Positions 8,480 to 11,439 of a stretch of 11,439 nt of DNA are shown here, in pieces. A program made the translations under genes and the position numbers. Below the pieces are notes generated by a model. The model saw only the letters and a program-made list of their open reading frames with translations. It had not been told where the DNA came from and did not search any database. The stretch lies in the NCBI GenBank assembly GCA_003024985.2, contig PXIH01S0017570.1; one strand, written 5' to 3'. How positions within the stretch are numbered: position 1 is the first letter of the stretch; every line of letters begins with the position of its first letter. Source of the DNA: Euperipatoides rowelli (lineage: Eukaryota > Onychophora > Udeonychophora > Euonychophora > Peripatopsidae).

Positions 8480-9115
8480 AAGGAAAGTTTAAATCCTAAG
8501 AGAGTACTTATACAAAATGAAATCAAGCAATTTATTGAGAATTTAAGTGATATTGCTGATGATTCTAAAGATCCAGATTTTTTAATTTCAATCAAATGAT
8601 GATTCTTCAATTGAATCGAATAGCGATGATGATATATTGCAGCTATCAAGTCCTCTGTGTCTCCAATCATTAAGCCCCACTCCTCCATTACCACCTGTCA
8701 TAAATTAGGATTCAAATTGAGATGCATTGATAGAATGGATTAATAAAATGGAATTGCCAATTTCATTTGAATTTGCAGGTTATTCAGGCATAAATTGCAA
8801 TATTGTAAGTAATTATAATGTATTAGAATTTGTTATACTTTGCTTATATTTATCAATTATTATGACAATAATGGGACAAACTAATACAGATGATTAGCAA
8901 CTTATAGAATATAATTATGAAAATGAAAAATAAACTAAAAATTATTTGATGGCTATCTGGATTGATGTGTACTTCTGTTGACAAATTATATGTGTACTTT
9001 TATCTAATTTATTTGATGAGTGTTATTTAAAAAAAAAAAATCTTTCAAATGTACTGGAGTAGGCTTCAAATTTCTATGTAAACCCTACTGGGTGCCTCAC
9101 CGTTTAGTCACACAT
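8480..9115 (+). pseudogene. piggyBac-family transposase relic, catalytic core missing
   Basis: The first segment (8480-8596) encodes KESLNPKRVLIQNE, then a region ending in DDSKDPDF, like the acidic N-terminus of PGBD-type transposases. The frame changes by one at about 8592-8597. It continues with SNSDDD, a proline-rich SPTPPLPP and FEFAGYSGINCNI (8766-8804), matching the family's conserved G-x-x-G-I-N-x-x-I at the start of the DDE_Tnp_1_7 domain. NVLEFV followed by GQTN (8817-8885) corresponds to the helix ending in the usual QTN, and AIWIDVYF near 8952-8975 to the next conserved helix. In-frame stops occur at 8706, 8718, 8895, 8931 and 8979. After an A run (9029-9040) a shifted frame gives FKCTGVGFKFLCKPYWVPH (9044-9100), like a decayed C-terminal Cys/His tail. 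The three catalytic Asp positions are absent. The usual length is about 500-600 residues, so this copy is inactive. Identification is from recognised motifs only. Confidence 0.6.
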
Positions 9116-9123
9116 AGTACTTT

Positions 9124-9666
9124 GGGGTCACAAAAGACCTCAAAGTTATTTGCATTCCCCATAACTTATTTACTTTGATAATTCAAATGTCTTTGCTTGA
9201 ATATTATCTTGCAAACTTATTTATATGGAATTTAACTTTGTACAAACATATTTATACATATTTAGTGTTTTATATACAAAGATAATTACAGTATATCTTT
9301 GGATGTATTCACATGTGTTACAAAAAGGACTATTAAAGTAATAAATTTTTATTTTTCTACAGAATTTAATCACTATAAAATGAAATTACTACAACTAAAA
9401 TATTTACTTGCAACTTGAACATACCCGGAATAAGTGTGTTTTAATTGATCTGGGGTCACCAGTGACCCCAGGGTCTTGTATGTAACATCAATGAACTACA
9501 CCACAAATGTAACTCCAAACTAAAAGTTACATTTTTTAGTTCTTTAGGGAGTTTGGTATTCAATATTTTAAAACTAAAGAATAAAAGTCAAGAAGGGCAA
9601 AGAAATATATAATGAATCAAAAATCGTTTAGGGTCACATAGGACCTCAGGTACCTAGGAGGGTTAA
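9124..9666. repeat. Right subterminal palindromes and terminus
   Basis: Three related blocks occur: GGGGTCACAAAAGACCTC (9124-9141), the perfect 9 bp hairpin TGGGGTCAC-CA-GTGACCCCA (9451-9470), and GGGTCACATAGGACCTCAGG (9631-9650), followed by TACCTAGGAGGGTTAA. Repeated GGGGTCA/TGACCCC palindromes near the tips are known in piggyBac-like elements and are thought to bind transposase. The spacing is wide (about 320 and 180 bases). Confidence 0.65.
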
Positions 9667-10092
9667 AGGTCATGCAAAATTGATTTTATTTTTTTGGGAT
9701 TTTATTTCAAATAAAATTAATAAAAATAATGATTCCACTTGATTAAAAAAAAAAAAACAATTCCAAAAAAGAAAAAAAAAATATTATTTAAAAATCAAAT
9801 TTTCTTTTAGATCCTCCCCCTTTGAATGATAGTGCTAAAAGTATCCTGTAGGTGAGGTTGATTGAAAGCAATTGTTAATGTATACAGTGGTAAGTAAATC
9901 AACAATACTGTTATTTCTTTAGGGAGTTTGGTATTTTTTAAATAATATATAGTGCAATAAACATTGTATAATTAAAAAACAAAAACATTCTGTAATAATT
10001 ATGAACTTATTCCTTTATTTACATACTAGTTTAAAAACTTGTCAAAAATGACGGTCATTAATTTCTTCCTTCTTAGCTTGCTATAACTGAGA
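9667..10092. other. No gene seen; contains a 21-bp repeat of element sequence
   Basis: TTCTTTAGGGAGTTTGGTATT at 9915-9935 (21 bases, last base T) is identical to 9540-9560, which lies inside the transposon's right end. No similarity extends into the flanks. The rest is AT-rich with A runs near 9745-9780. Confidence 0.6.
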
Positions 10093-10171
10093 ACATCCAT
10101 GGACAGAAAATAGAGCAGCGTGACAGACATCATGACAAAAGTGACCAAACTTGCATTTTATTAGATTAGAT
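10093..10171 (-). repeat. Lone inverted satellite monomer with internal deletion
   Basis: In reverse complement this reads GCAAGTTTGGTCA, a short extra CTTTTG, TCATGATGTCTGTCACGCTG, then CTCTATTTTCTGTCC and CATGGATGT, all in the order of the 1617-2807 monomer. The segment CGGCCATC..GATGTTTTTG is absent, so CTGCTC joins directly to CTATTTT. About ten bases of the TCTAACTATA segment are also missing at the other end. It is one displaced unit in the opposite orientation, 7.3 kb from the array. Confidence 0.85.
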
Positions 10172-10992
10172 CATGTCTAAATAAGTTTTTTAAAACTGTA
10201 TTTACATTTTGATTTTACATTTTTAGAAATGTTAAAAAGATTTTTGGCTCTCTCCTAACAACTGTGCTGTAGGATTAAAGTTGCGCTACTCATCAATATT
10301 TTTTTAAAAAAAGGAAAATGATTTAGAATTTATGGATTTTACAAACTGTAGAATTTCAGTTTTAATGCTCTTAGGTTTGATTGTCGATTTACTAAATTGT
10401 AAATTATGACAGAAATTGAGATTTAAAAAAAAAACATGTCTTTAAAGTGACTGATCACAGTTTAATTTTATTTTATTGCTATAGAAATGGTTATTTTTCT
10501 GACAAACACCGGCCAACTGGAATATATTGCATTATTAAAAAAGTTGTGTCTTTGTTAAAGCCAGGTTAGAGTCGTTATTTGATTTCACATTGTATAAAGG
10601 ACCAGTACGTACTTCAGTTATGAACCAAATAATAATATTGTCCAATTGCATAAGAAAAGGCCTGGGGTTAATAGCTTATGATTAATGGCCTATTCTACAT
10701 TAAGATAATAAAAATAATAAGTTGTATTTCATTATTTTTCAGTAGAAGAATAACTTTATGATAATATTCAGCCGGTATATTATATAAGCAAAAAAAAAAA
10801 AAACATGCTTGTATTTATATTCACGCTAGATTAAAATGAAATGATGAGCCTTCACCATGATTAAAGAACCGTGGCCTTCACAGATCCTATACTGCTATCT
10901 TATTGTCTATTAAAATGTCCAAAACCATGTAAAATCAAAACTTTCTAGTTTCATTAAATTTAAATCATTATGAAAATTAAAACTGATAAAAT
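10172..10992. other. No gene seen
   Basis: AT-rich sequence with scattered A and T runs (for example 10790-10802). No open frame with protein-like content and no tRNA-like boxes are visible. Confidence 0.5.
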
Positions 10993-11413
10993 TAGGGGAG
11001 CTCGGGGAAAACCGTGCATTGAGGTAAAACCGTGCATCAATTTTTTCATATTACGTGATAGAATTAATAAATCTATCTAGTACTGCCCTGTTCTGGTTGC
11101 AATATGCATCAATAATTGATAGAAAGAATCTTGAAATTTTATTTTATAAATGGGCAAGAGTGGAAAAATGAAAAATCAAATATATCTTGTTAATTTTTGG
11201 CTTAAGAAAATAAGAGAATTAGCTAATTTTTTTTTTATTCAATAATTTTTAGTCAATTATATTCTTAAATGGGAGTGTGTAGAGAATTTTTTTCATGTAT
11301 AGTTTAATTCATTAAGATAAAAGGTTTGCCTGCTATGTATAAATTACATTTTGAAACATGAACGGGATAAAATCGTGAAACACGAATGGGGTAATAGCGG
11401 TGCTCTAACCCTA
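10993..11413. mobile_element. Candidate short non-autonomous DNA transposon
   Basis: The left end has TA, then GGGGAGCTC, then two tandem motifs GGGGAAAACCGTGCAT (11004-11019) and GAGGTAAAACCGTGCAT (11021-11037). The right end has CGGGATAAAATCGTG (11363-11376) and GGGGTAATAGCGGTGC (11388-11403), then TCTAACCCTA. Four variants of G(G/A)GGTAAAACCGTGC confined to the two ends of a ~420 bp AT-rich segment resemble subterminal transposase-binding repeats. Reading inward from flanking TA, the tips (GGGGAGCTC and GGGTTAGAGC) match only partly. No coding sequence is present. Tc1/mariner or pogo-type affinity is a guess. Confidence 0.35.
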
Positions 11414-11427
11414 TTATTATTATTATT
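11410..11427. repeat. (TTA)n microsatellite
   Basis: CTATTATTATTATTATTATG is a short TTA/ATT repeat directly abutting the right motif cluster of the candidate element. Confidence 0.8.
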
Positions 11428-11439
11428 ATGGTAATTATT

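Larger units (their letters stand above)
6989..9666 (+). mobile_element. Degraded, internally deleted piggyBac-type transposon
   Basis: The left limit reads TTAACCCTCTGTCTGGTAC (6989-7007). The right limit, on the minus strand, reads TTAACCCTCCTAGGTACCTG. Both have the TTAA target followed by CCCTC, then GGTAC within the next ten bases. A transposase relic on the plus strand lies between them, and repeated palindromes occupy the right subterminal region. The span of 2.68 kb is typical for the superfamily, but much of the catalytic coding region is missing while 1.4 kb of non-coding DNA lies upstream of the relic, so some of the interior may be unrelated insertion. The two termini are only partly alike and could come from two related elements. 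Confidence 0.55.

Noticed and set aside
8473-8694. 73-codon minus-strand open frame
   Set aside because: It is the antisense shadow of the piggyBac transposase relic, whose plus-strand translation carries recognisable family motifs.
8805-8812. Splice donor GTAAGT ending the first transposase exon
   Set aside because: The transposase-like frame continues through it (NVLEFV and QTN follow in frame), so an intron is not needed here.

Overview
This window looks like intergenic or intronic DNA of an animal nuclear genome, probably an insect or another arthropod. By eye it is strongly A+T rich (roughly 70 to 75%). It has long A and T homopolymers, no bacterial-style operons, no open reading frame above about 75 codons and one ambiguous base (position 5222). 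It holds two diverged tRNA-derived SINE copies, a LINE-type 3' end, a satellite array and a degraded piggyBac-type transposon. The arthropod assignment is an inference from this mix; nothing in the window fixes the species.

Layout. The first 250 bases carry two copies of a motif that reads like a piggyBac-type terminus (one ends in TTAA). A long featureless stretch follows, with one tRNA-like A-box/B-box pair near 1411-1490. From 1617 to 2807 there are about 8.25 copies of a 140-147 bp satellite monomer. A short hydrophobic open frame (2808-2994) starts exactly where the array stops. From 3108 to 3696 lies the apparent 3' end of a non-LTR retrotransposon with three internal ~120 bp repeats. 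SINE copies sit at 4266-4420 and 5510-5660, and a (TAA)n-tailed fragment lies at 5359-5449. A more GC-rich patch occupies 5880-6115.

The best-supported protein-level signal is a broken piggyBac-family transposase (8480 to about 9115). It sits inside a candidate element bounded by TTAA plus CCCTC termini at 6989 and 9666. The N-terminal acidic region and the start of the DDE domain are recognisable. The catalytic core is missing, a probable C-terminal cysteine/histidine tail remains, and the right end carries three GGGGTCAC-type subterminal palindromes.

A single satellite monomer lies inverted and internally deleted at 10093-10171, 7.3 kb from the array. A further candidate short element (10993-11413) has repeated GGGTAAAACCGTGC-like motifs at both ends. 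No functional protein-coding gene, rRNA, intact tRNA or CRISPR array could be supported. The region is best read as a graveyard of several transposon classes and a satellite. No wholly new functional system was found; the more unusual items are the satellite with its displaced inverted monomer and the internally deleted piggyBac copy.
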